A stretch of DNA of 33,081 nucleotides from positions 391,339 to 424,419 of the forward strand of contig BLXT01008389.1 in assembly GCA_019648995.1 (NCBI GenBank). The letters run 5' to 3'. The notes under the pieces are model-generated. The model made no database searches. It was not told the origin of the DNA and saw only the letters and a list, made by a program, of their open reading frames with translations. Position numbers and translations under genes: made by a program. Shown one piece after another: positions 1 to 10,899 of this stretch; position 1 is the first letter of the stretch, and every line of letters begins with the position of its first letter. The stretch is from Plakobranchus ocellatus. Its lineage: Eukaryota; Mollusca; Gastropoda; Plakobranchidae.

Positions 1-427
1 ATGAAAGCTTAAGACTGGAAATAACAAAAATACAAAGTGTTTATTTTACACCTCAAGGAAGTCTGCTGGGTAATAAAACCTGCAAAAATACAGCCATAAA
101 TTGAAAAGCAGTCACCTTAAGAAACTTTGAAAGACCCAAGCTTTAGTATTTGCCTAAAGACATTGTTTCATCCCAAGTCCAGCCACAGTAATAAGAAATT
201 GTGTGGGCTGAACAGATGGGAAACAGTTGACCTTAGCATTGTTAAAAACATTGTCTTATATAACAAATATGTAGAAAAATGGCTCTGCTGTGTAATATTT
301 ATTTTCTCAAGGAATGTGTTAGACTATATTGCGGAGAAATGTGCTCACCAATAAAAGCTTAAAACAAAAAGTACACATGATGGATTTACTCAGCTGAAAG
401 AATAATCCTCATAATCTTTTGCCAAAG

Positions 428-736
428 CTCCTGTTTAAAAACAGCCTCCTCCTGTGTCACCCATCTAGTCCCCAGCAGTTTTTAGAAAGTGATGCTGGTT
501 CAGTGCTGACTTATAGTAAAACCAGCTCACCCAAAAAGCATCTGGATGAAGCAAGCTACTGCTGTTTGATAAGTGGTTCCCAGGGCCTTAACTGGAATAA
601 TATAGAGGAAGAAAGTTCATCTTGTACTTTTGTAGAGGGTGCAGGATCAACATATCCAGCAGACCCTGTGGGTCTCAAAAGGGAAATGAATGTCCCTGTT
701 GTGGCGTGCTGGTCGCAGACAGATGGAAAAAACTGA
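428..736 (+). CDS. Possible last coding exon of an unidentified plus-strand gene
   Basis: An open frame of about 100 codons ending in TGA at 734-736, in a stretch visibly less AT-rich than its surroundings. The upstream in-frame TGA at 395-397 and a pyrimidine-containing AG near 427-428 suggest it enters as a spliced exon, not from its own start. An AATAAA at 953-958 gives a plausible 3' end. The peptide is rich in Ser, Thr and Pro (SSPQQFLES, YSKTSSPKKHLDEASYCC) and contains NNIEEESSSC and YPADPVGLKREM. I do not recognise it. The 5' part of the gene would lie left of the window. It could instead be a chance frame in a long 3' UTR. Confidence 0.4.
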   Translation, partial: LLFKNSLLLCHPSSPQQFLESDAGSVLTYSKTSSPKKHLDEASYCCLISGSQGLNWNNIEEESSSCTFVEGAGSTYPADPVGLKREMNVPVVACWSQTDGKN

Positions 737-952
737 GCCAGCAGTTTGAGAGTATTTTTAAAAACTGAATGATTTGAAAAGCTGCTGGTCACCAGCTTGC
801 TGATGGTTGGTGTTTTATTATGTTGTTGGTTTTTTTTTAAAGCTCATGTTATTGATTTTAAGCATCTGTTAACATTATACGTTGCATCACCGTTATTAAG
901 ATAAGTTTCAAAACCTTGTAAAATATCTTACTTCAAATTTGCCATGAAATCA

Positions 953-958
953 AATAAA
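953..958 (+). terminator. Candidate polyadenylation signal for the 428-736 exon
   Basis: AATAAA hexamer 217 bp after the TGA of the putative plus-strand terminal exon, embedded in AT-rich sequence. The position suits a 3' end, but chance occurrence is likely in this composition. Confidence 0.3.
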
Positions 959-1046
959 ATGTCTAATGAAATAAGTAACTTCACTAACCTTTATTTCTTG
1001 ACTATGTATAATGTGTGTGTGATAGTGAAAAAAAAAACAGTAAAAG

Positions 1047-1098
1047 AATACAACTACTAACCCAAACCTATAAGAGTGTAAGACAAATTAAACAATAC
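1047..1098. repeat. Dispersed direct repeat, left copy
   Basis: AAAAGAATACAACTACTAAC and the following bases to ACAATACAG resemble 32585-32632 in the same orientation, with a few substitutions and a short indel. Probably the edge of a dispersed element; the sequence beyond it does not match. Confidence 0.55.
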
Positions 1099-2529
1099 AG
1101 AGTGTACATAACAATGTTTCGCCCTTTAGGCCTTTAGGCATTTGGAAGAATGACAAGGACTGAAACTGATGATGCTGATGTTGCGTGTTGATGAATGAGC
1201 AAGCACATCTCCAAATCTCCAAGCTTAGGTTCTTAGGTCTACAACCTCCAGATGTAAGACTTGCATATATTCACATACAACCTCATCTTTCAAATCATCT
1301 ACCGATGGCCAAACATATAATATCGCACAGGGTCCTTTTAAATGCAACTGAGACAATATAATCTACCTTATTACTGTAAAAAAATAGTTTAAACAACGCA
1401 TAGGTCAAACTCGCAAAACACTTGGAGCCAGATTCAACCACCACAGTTTTACAATTAACAATGACAGAGACACCCCAGAAGCTAAACATTTCAACCTTAA
1501 AGATCATAACATCAAACACCTCTGTATTATAGGTATCCATCACCTTCCAAACTTTGTCACCATCAGCAGATTTAATAAAGAAACTTCGTGGATTCATACT
1601 TTAAAATTACAGAACCACAAGGGATAAACATTAATGAACAGTCGTCTTTCACAATACATTCATGCCGTTTTTTTCCACACAAAATTTACCCCTTGCCTGT
1701 GGCCTGATACTAGTTCCTATAATTTCATATTGGTATGTATTGATACAATGCTTCAGGATCCTCACACTTGGAGTGAGATATGTGTATGCTTTTTTTTTTA
1801 AACTTCTACTAGTGTAAGAGAAAAAGATAGGGAAAGACAGAGGGGGAGAGAAAGAAAGATAGTAACGACTCTTATGGAATTATTTGTCAAAAACAAGCAA
1901 TAATCTTTACTTATAATTATCATGATAACGATCATGTGTCTTAAAAAACTTTACTTTAGTCTCCCTATGGATGTCACTAAACAGTCATGGTATTTGTGAA
2001 ATAGGAATAAAGATGAGGAAAAGAATGTAATGACTTTCAAGAAAGTGAGAAAGATAAAAAAAAAAAAAAAAGTAAAATTGGTGATGATGATAGAAATGAA
2101 GGACACAGCAGAAAAGGGAAGATGATGAGAATAAAGCAAAGATGTTTAGGGCGGTAGCAATAATTATTAATGAAGATGGTGATGATGATGTGGATAATAT
2201 GCTTTAATGAGGAAAGAACTATAATTGTGAAAGAAACTGATATCAGCCTCTTTACATTGATAATCAAACGAGATAAATTTGGTGTAGCGGTTCACTGAGC
2301 AAGAAATATGCAACAAAACGCCTTTGCTCACAACTGGTATATACAAAATTAAATATCTTTGGTTGGACGTAAAATGTAGGTCATTTGCATTCAGTGCAGC
2401 TGGTCTTATTCTTCCTACCACTTTGTCAAAATTGTCACATTGTTTGAGTATGATGCTTTGTCAAAGTCCTGGTGTACTACTGTAATGTGACACCTTCAAA
2501 ATACTCTATTAGCGGTTGTTTGAGAGAAT

Positions 2530-4571
2530 GTGCAAAAAAGTTTAGTGTGTGGGAGAAAAACTCAAAAAAAAAAAAAGTTCAGCATTATCATAGGATACTT
2601 GCATTCAGAAGAAAAGTTGATGGAAGGCAACAAAGCCACTATAAAGGAATATGAGAGGATTGTGAAACAATTAAAAATTCGTGTTAAATCGGAGCAGACC
2701 TTAAAGTCAAATTACAAAAGTAAATATGAAGATCAGAGACAGGTGTCTAATTCTTTGCAATTTCCTTTAAATTCAGAGAGTGAGAAAGAAATTCAGACAA
2801 GGGAAGGAAAGTATAATAAATTTTGTCCTAATATAAGGCTTGCTGTAATGCAACTTCAAGGCGAGGCAAATGTGGCTGCAACGAACTGCAGCAAAGTTAT
2901 CGAAATCGTTTCAAACCATGTTTTTGGACAAAAGATTCTTGATTTGCCTTCAACCTCCTGCTCCCTAAATATTGCAGATGAAGCACATCATGTGGCAAAA
3001 GTGAAAAAAGGGGACGAGATAAAAAAGTCAGACCATTTTACATTTGTAATTGACGGCACGAGTAGGCAAAAAAAAACATTTCATGGAAAATCACATTTAC
3101 CTAAAAAATGAAAAAGTGTTGATTCTTGGATTTTGTGCAGTTGCCTCCGATGATACACAGACTTTGGTGGAGAAAACTGTTGACGTTTTAAAGGAGATCA
3201 GCGAAAGTTATTGCGACATAGATGATAAAGGCAAGGAGGAAATATTCAAAGAAATTATTCGAAAGATGCAGTGCATGATGTCTGACAGAGCAGCAAATAT
3301 GAAGTTGTTTAATGAAAAAAGAGACCTTAGCAGAGGATGTAAGTATGCATTTTTTATATTCTAATGCGCATTTCTTCCTTGGTATGGAAAGTGAAAGAGA
3401 AGGTAGGGAAGTTAGGGAGAGACAAAAGTGGAGAGTTTGGAAAGTTTTCAAGCAGCAAAGAGTCTGCAGCAATCAGACTGATCAGAACATCTGCAGAAGT
3501 TTTGGACCCTCGAGGCGATTAAAAGTTGGATTTTCAACAAGATTGGCTCGCATACTGTGACATCATAAATGAGCCATCTCAGTTTACAAGCCACAGAGTA
3601 AATCGCTTTAATAACATTTTTGAAAATGCTCAGGCTGTCATTTTTTATCACCGGCATATGATAGATTTTTTAAAGAACAAAGTAACAACAGAGAATTTAA
3701 AATCAAAGAGCATCCTTTATGATTTGGAAGATAAATCCCTTGTTTGCATTATCTGTGCTATAGCTGCCTTTAGTATCCTTATGTCATCACCGTATTGGAA
3801 ACTCATGAATAGTGACTGTCCATATGGCTCTTTTCCACCATATGTAAAAGCCATGAATAATGTTTTACAAAAGTGGAGCCAAGTTACAGCCATTGAAGGC
3901 TTACATACAAATCTTGATGATATCTTTACAAATTTTTTCATGCCTGATCCATGACTTGATTTTTTCTTAAATTCTGTTTCCACTTTTTACAAAGAATTGA
4001 CCACATTGACGTTTAGAGAAATTTCTGTAAAAACTAAAACTGTCCTGGTACACCAACTTTCAGATTTTTAGGAGGTGGTGTTTATGGTGATGCAATTCCA
4101 GATTCTGTCATGGAGATCCTCAACACCTGTCCCCTCACTAATTTAGTGGGAGAACGCCTCTTTGGGGATTTGGACTTTGACATGACTAAAAGGCGCCATT
4201 CTTCTCTTCACCATCGCTCTATGATCAATATGTAGAAGCACAACAGAACAGGTCACTGGCTGCAAAAAAGAACTCATAAAGAAAGAAGTAGAATCCTCCA
4301 AACTGCATCAAAAAAGGCATCTGGTCTCAGAGAAAAACACAAGAAAGCAAAGATAGAAGTCAGGCAGCAGCTGAAAGAAAAATTGAAAAGAAATGAAGCA
4401 GCTAAAAAGCGAAAGATCGTTGATGACAGACAAAAAAGAGCTTTAATTCTAGATAAGATAATTGCAAGTGGTGGTGTCTTCAACACTAAACAACAAGTGA
4501 CTGAATTATACAAAAAAGGAACAGTTGAAGATTTTAGAGCACAATACAATATGAAAGCTTTTTTTAAATGA
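2530..4571 (+). pseudogene. Decayed transposase-like gene (hAT-like, family uncertain)
   Basis: Successive plus-strand frames read as one broken protein. Segment 1 (to about 3070) has a lysine-rich, coiled-coil-like start, then IRLAVMQLQGEANVAATNC and FTFVIDGTSR. Segment 2 (about 3066-3320) has GFCAVASDDTQTLVEKTVD and CMMSDRAANMKLFNEK. Segment 3 (about 3312-3520) has HFLYSNAHFFLGM. Segment 4 (about 3526-4064) has WLAYCDII, YDLEDKSLVC and PYVKAMNNVLQKWSQ. Segment 5 (about 4065-4571) has NLVGERLFGDLDFDMTKRR and a basic end. The order (an Asp after a strand, an Asp in MSDRAAN, then a GERLF-type end) resembles RNase-H-fold hAT transposases, which is inference. Breaks include a shift at the A-run near 3067-3075, shifts near 3310-3325, 3520 and 4065, TGA at 3952-3954 and TAG at 4233-4235. 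It is not functional as it stands. Confidence 0.65.
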
Positions 4572-5710
4572 AAAGAATCTTAAAGTCTCAGGCAGTTGTA
4601 AGAACCTTTATGCCATGTTCCTCGAAAAAGTTTGTGTATATGAGCAAACTTCTGATAATCCGATCGAAAAGAGGCCACAATGATGTGATAGTAGCAGTAG
4701 TAGCAGTGATGAAACAGAAAATACGGACGATCATGTAGGAAAGTGATAAATGTGCAAAATTAAACTTCAATGGCATATAGAAAATTGAAGTCATATAAAT
4801 TTATACAAAGCAGACAGGTATCCTAAGTGTACTGTTAAAAATGACATTTTCGTCAAATATTGCAACCAGTGTTCTAGGAATATTTTTGTTTTAATGTCAT
4901 TGTATCGAACCGAGTTCAAAGTAGTTCTGTCTTTAAACAGTGTAAAAATTCAGATTAAAAATACTGGCAAATTCAGAATCTACATAAAAAATAACATGAG
5001 GTGTGAAAATTTCATGTGGATATCTCAATTAGTTTCCATTTTATGTTAGAAAAACTCGTAAAAATGCCTAACGCTGTGGTAATTGCTTTCAACGCGCATA
5101 GTTGCTGATAGCCCATTTTAAAACCCACTATATGTTGTTTTGTAGGTCTTCTAGGCAGCTGAAAAAAATTGGCTGTACTTCATGTTATATTTTGAACAAC
5201 TATAAAAAATATTGATGTAATTCGAATGATACATTTGGTTTTATGGCATTCCAAATTTGCCAGATGAAGTGAATTTGTCAAAAATATTACCTGCATTGTG
5301 TGTTTTTGGCCATTTTTGGTTGCCAATAAAATTTTTTTTTGTTTATTAATTGAGATGAAATTTTCTATGTGCAAAGTTGCTGTACAGAACATTGTAAAAA
5401 TGATATTATTTGTTTGTTGAAGATTTTAAATATGATGTTTATTGTCCCTCAAAAGTGGTCCAATGTCATTATTTTCCACGTGTCAAATATTATGAAAATT
5501 AAAAATGCTACTATTTTGTTATTTATCAACCGATTTGAATAAAATTTGCACCAAACTTCAAGTTTTCAAGAGATCTTTCTAGCATAAATTTTTTCATATG
5601 AATATGTGGTATTTGAAAAATCAGTTTGTGGTACCTACATTCACTGTTACAGTGGCAGCATAGTAATTCTGCTTTGTTTTAATGTGGCTTTCCCCAAATC
5701 AGTAGATCAA
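4572..5710 (+). other. Non-coding stretch after the transposase relic
   Basis: No frame here looks coding. It may be the 3' part of the same element, but I found no terminal inverted repeat or target-site duplication that would set its end. Confidence 0.3.
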
Positions 5711-6914
5711 GATGGAGGCTGAAAGGCTAACAGCAAAAAGGGATTGCTTTCAACATTAATTGCTATTAATGCCAAAAAAAAAAAAAAAGGCAATTTTATC
5801 TTTTTACCAAATTAAGCTTTAAACATGAAGTAATTTCATTTGTAAAAACATGTAATACAGATAGTTTAATCTGAATTGTATTGTTTCCTCTTTATTTTAC
5901 TACTTCTTGTGAAAAAATTATTTTGGCTAGAATTTATTCCCCAATAATGGTAATGTATATCTGTTATGTTTTTAATTAAGTTTAAACCCTTAAAAATCTA
6001 AAAAAAATTATGCAATTGTGAATAAATGGATCTAATACAATCAACACTGAAACATCCTGAGCTGATCCCATAAATGAAAAAAGAAACATCTGGGCTAGAT
6101 AAAGGATTACGCAAAGTGCTTATAATTACCCAACCACACTCATATTCTTCAATCGATTATGAAATTTTTTTATATTAGTACACTAGGAAAAACTAGGATA
6201 AATCCTTCAAGGAAAAACTTTGGGAAATCCTTCTAAATAAAAAGTAACTGGAGCAACAGGCTACAATTGTGTGTTGCAAGCACCAAAAAAATCTGGCTGC
6301 ATGTCAGATGCTTGTAGGATTGATACTACATGTATTAAATTGCACTTTTGCCTGTTTATTACATTAAAAAAAAACCAAAAAAAACCTTGAAATGTGACTA
6401 ATTCAAAAGGCTACATTTGTCCGCAACAAGGATCCTTATTGAATTTGACTATTTTAGCACCAGGCAATCATGGTACATTGTGTATCTATACAATAATTGT
6501 TATCAGCCTCGCCTGTTCTAGATTGTTATGACATCTGTAGGATCATACGTGTATACAGGGGTAGTCAAACAACGGATCATGGAGAAAATTAATTTGTCAA
6601 CAAAGCAAACTGACTCAAGAGTTGTATTAAAAGTTTAAAATATTATTATATCTTCTTCTATTATGGCAGATTTTCTTTGAGTCTTTTTTTTCTATTTTTT
6701 TTTTTATTGCAATTGGCATGCACAGGCGGCAAAACAAAGGGAAAGCAAACTTTCTTTTGAAACCCTCATGGGTGCTTTTTCATATCCTGCCAGTGGTCTA
6801 AGGTTTGCACTATTATTTTTGGTTGTTGTGATGGTTGACCTGTTCATAAATGTTAGAATTTTTATTAGCTTAATGACGTCAATGAAGCTTGAGAAAACTA
6901 TGGTGAGTATGTTT
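5711..6914. other. AT-rich stretch, nothing recognised
   Basis: Many homopolymer runs, no coherent coding frame and no terminal repeats seen by eye. Confidence 0.5.
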
Positions 6915-7058
6915 CATTCGTCTACATAGAAACACAAATTGATTATAACTTTGATAAATTCTTTGCACCACTATAAAACGGGAAAACATTCGTCTACATA
7001 GAAACACAAATTGATTATAACTTTGATAAATTCTTTGCACCACTATAAAACGGGAAAA
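6915..7058. repeat. Perfect tandem duplication, 2 x 72 bp
   Basis: The segment 6915-6986 is repeated without any mismatch at 6987-7058, by eye. The unit begins CATTCGTCTACATAG and ends CGGGAAAA. Because 72 is a multiple of three, the minus strand shows a short frame with a repeated peptide, which I do not take as a gene. The identity implies a recent duplication or an assembly error. Confidence 0.95.
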
Positions 7059-10000
7059 AAGAATCACTCAAGAAATGAACAAAAGAAACTAAATTATAGG
7101 ATTCAAAATTTGGATATGCTCCATTACATTTTTGTTCCACAGCATAATCCAGCTATACAGTCAAAGGATCACACAAAGAAAAGTTGAGACCCATTCAAAC
7201 ATATATAAACCAATTTATTTATAATCATGAAATACAAAGTTATTCCATAAAATCATCACACTACCCTCATTAAAGTATTAACTTAAATATCATTTCCAGC
7301 TTTTGAAAACTAACTGGCTCTGCAGAAATATGGGAATGATGTGAAAATGAGCAACATTTATGATGAAAATATAATTTACAGCAAAACTAACTGAAACATT
7401 AAATAATTGCAATACCATTCAAAGTCAAGCAATTAAACAGTAAAAGTTGTAGAGAAATTAATGAATACTCATGAAAACAATTTTATGCATCATGATATTA
7501 CAGAAGAATACGATGACATGAAGTAAGGTCATAACGGTGTGTATGTATTGCATTTTGAATTGTGACACGTGACACAAGGAATACACAAAAAATTATTGTA
7601 TCTACTAAGTTATTATACTTTTTTCACTTAAGCGATTCAATAAAACCTAGTCAAAGAAACCACATGCTGACATTTTGAACTTAAAAAGTGCATTAAGACT
7701 CAAGGTTTACATTAAGAACATTACCATTGCAGATTTGCAGATGTTGATCAAAATTTTTTTGTGAGCTATATGATCCATATGACCATCTGTAATTAGGTTT
7801 GGAAAACAGCACAAACTGCAGAAAACTATTTTGATATACAATGACAAATAAGAAGTGATGTCATACTATACATCTGCTGAGTTATTAAGATGTGCCTTTG
7901 TAATTCAATTTTTGCTGAAAAAAAATATTTCTTTGAAAATCAAAGCTAAAAAATTATTTTAAACAAACTTTTTGATATTATGTTTAAGAAACTATTTTTC
8001 AAAACCCATATGCAACACCCTTTTCTTTTCCATTTGCAAAATTCCTATTGTGATGCATCAAAAGTGGTTTGCATGTTTTGAAGATTCTACATCAAAACTT
8101 AATGTTGCATAATTGAAGACAACTCTTTCAAAAAATGGAAACACGTATAAAAATCCTGTCCAAGATATTTTATATATATCTAAGAAAAAATATAAAGCAT
8201 TATCAAATGTGACCAACTTGACATTGAAAGTTTCTGTAGGAGGATATTTTAATTAGGCTCTTCGGGAAGAGACTGAATTTTCCAATGAATATTTTTTTTT
8301 TTTACCATTGAGGTCACACTACTTTTTTTCAAAATAAAAGCATGAGGGAAACAAAAAAGAAAATGCAAAATACTTCCTTTTTTAATTGCATATATATATA
8401 TATTATTTTTTTTTTACATTATGTTTTTTAGTATGTAAATTACTGTTTAGTTAAAAACCAATAAAATGAAATAAAGCTTTATGAAGTAATAGCCCATACT
8501 TGTCAAATTCTCCCAAGCACTGAAATTTGAAAGAGCATTATCCTGATGAGAATGCCCTATGATGAACTTTTAAGTCCTTGAACAATCATCTTACAACTGG
8601 AAAAGTATTGTAACTCAAATAAAACCCCAAAAAGGCTAAAAAAAAAAGAAAAAGTTAATAAAAGGTAGTGATCGATCATCACAGTTGAAAATTGAATGCT
8701 GCAATTTTATTTTTGGCCTAATATTAGCAATTTAAAAAATTCGTTGGTTAGATCTCAAAGAAAAAAGCACCACAAAATTCTTAGGTTAGTAACCCACTTC
8801 AACAAACAGATTTTTTTTAATAACAAAACGTTTTTTTTTTAAAGTTCGTTTTACCAGATTAGATATCTAAACAATACACTTTCTACCTAACTACATGCAA
8901 AGAAGCATCATGAATCTCTTAGAATTTGGTCTGATTAGGAAAAAAAAGAACAAAAGTAGATCATTTTAAGCTTATTTGTTTTGAAGCAAAACGTTACTTC
9001 AAGTCAAGTTTTACAGATTACAAGAGGATTTTTTTAAAAAATCGTATAAGAAACTGTCCATCAGTTTTCTAACTGCATTTTCTACAGAATCAATCATCCA
9101 TGTCTACATATATGGTTTGGTCTATAAATGAGATAAAACTCAAGTGAAAAAGCATAAAAATATTGTGTGAACAATAAAAACAGATGTTATGATAGTTTTG
9201 ACTTGATGAGGTGCCAAATCTAGGCCAAACTGTTTTAATACACTTAAGACTCAGGCCCAATTTAATCGCTCTATTTTAATATTGGGCTAAGCCTGTTTCA
9301 CTTTTATTGCTTCCAGTTTTTAAACTGTTTTGTTGTAGTGGGCTTCTACACTAAGAATAGCAAACCCTTGCTAAAAATTTTAAGCAGAAAAAAGCTTTGC
9401 AAGAGACTAATAATATCAAAAATCGACATCATAATAAATAGTTATATTATCACAAAATTTTAACAATGAAAAAAAGTATAAACATAATTAAAAAAAAAAT
9501 GTTTTATGGAGACTTTCTTGAGATTTATACTATAATATTACTTTTCGGCAATTTAGTTAAAAAAAAAAACAACAACAAAAAAAAGGAAGCAAAGATGATG
9601 AAGACGTTATTTTAAAGACCTAAATAAAGTTTTGTTTTTCTCAAGTCCACCTGAAACCAGGCACTTCTTGAATGCACTGGCTCTCAGAATTTTGTTCCAA
9701 GTGAGCCACATGAAGCGCATAAAAAAAAACCTTGGGTAAGTCGTTCCACAAGGATCAAGGCTGACAAAGAGAACATTTTTGAGGCAAGCAAGGTAAATAA
9801 GTAGCAAGTCACTCTGAATGCTCTTGCACTAGAGCCTTTTAAAAGGAAAACTAAAGTCTTCAATCACACATGTTGACTGAATTGGATACGAAGTATAAGG
9901 TTTTTTTTGTTTTTTTTTATGCACAAAATGTATATTATAAACTCATGTTTAATTGGTCTGGATGCCTCATATTTATGTATCAATGCTTTTTAAAAATTTC

Positions 10001-10701
10001 ACTGAGCTGCAAATGCTCTACCAACCACATTTAAGCACCAACAGAAGATTGCACTCACTCACTCTCTTTCTCTCTTACACACACACAACCACACAAACAT
10101 GCATACATTAAAGCCTACATGTAGCTTAGATCTCAAATTTTAGCTCTACATTAAACCTACCTTGATAATGTCTAAAAATAGTAATAAAATAACTTCAATG
10201 CCCTTTCTTGTTACAATTGCTTTGCATCTGAGTAATAATAAAAAAAAAAAAAGGAAATTCAAAAACCAAAAAAAAAAAAATGCAGGCTTTGTCATTTTCC
10301 TTTTGAATATGGATCGAGACTTATCTTTAATAATGACCTACAAACCTTATTAATTACAAACTTAGCCTTTTAATTGACTAACAAAATTGATACAACGAAT
10401 TATTTATTTTGGCATGATGAAAATATATATCTCACTAATTATGGTTTGATCTTATACCTGCCTAAAGTTAATTAAAGCATCAACTAATGCTCAAGTATCA
10501 ATTTTTGGCTAAACAAACTTTATTTTGAGAATGACTGTATGTTGTTAGTTCCGACTGATGTTCAGATTGGATTTTCTGTCAGGCCACAACAGATGCTCTC
10601 GCAAGCATCTTGAGTTTCTACTTATTTTTTTAGTTCAATAGAGCAATGTGAAATGAGCGTAGTACTTTAATTAATGAAAGGACCGGGCTCACTTTGTTTA
10701 A

Positions 10702-10899
10702 ATATGCCTGTCTGAAGAAGAGGACTTAGACCCAGATAAAGACTATGAAGTTAGTAGCTGAGTAAGTAAAAGCCACAACAGGTATAAGTTTGTTGATAAT
10801 GAGTTGTATAATGAAAGGCCAAGATCTATATCTAAACTTTCTAAGCCTAGTCAGGAAAATGGGCATGGTCCTCCAGCTGGCGGCTGTGGTGTGATGTAG
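10702..10899 (+). pseudogene. Possible relic of an acidic coding segment
   Basis: One plus-strand frame stays coherent with a single internal TGA (10759-10761). It reads SEEEDLDPDKDYEVSS, stop, then KSHNRYKFVDNELYNERPRS, KLSKPSQENGHGPPAG, and ends at TAG 10897-10899. The composition (acidic start, then basic/Ser/Pro) looks like protein and not chance AT-rich translation. No family recognised; it could be a transposon fragment. Confidence 0.3.

Larger units (their letters stand above)
737..2529. other. Non-coding stretch with purine and GAT-rich patches
   Basis: No supported gene. It contains a long purine-rich patch (about 1815-1862), an A-run at about 2056-2071 and scattered GATGATGAT clusters between 2081 and 2195. 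A 100-codon minus-strand frame (1295-1597) has no recognisable similarity. Confidence 0.5.

Noticed and set aside
1295..1597. 100-codon minus-strand open frame
   Set aside because: No recognisable motif, no splice context, and composition like the surrounding AT-rich DNA. Kept only as a note.
6879..7067. Minus-strand frame with a repeated 24-residue peptide
   Set aside because: The repeat is explained by the 72-bp DNA tandem duplication; no other coding sign.
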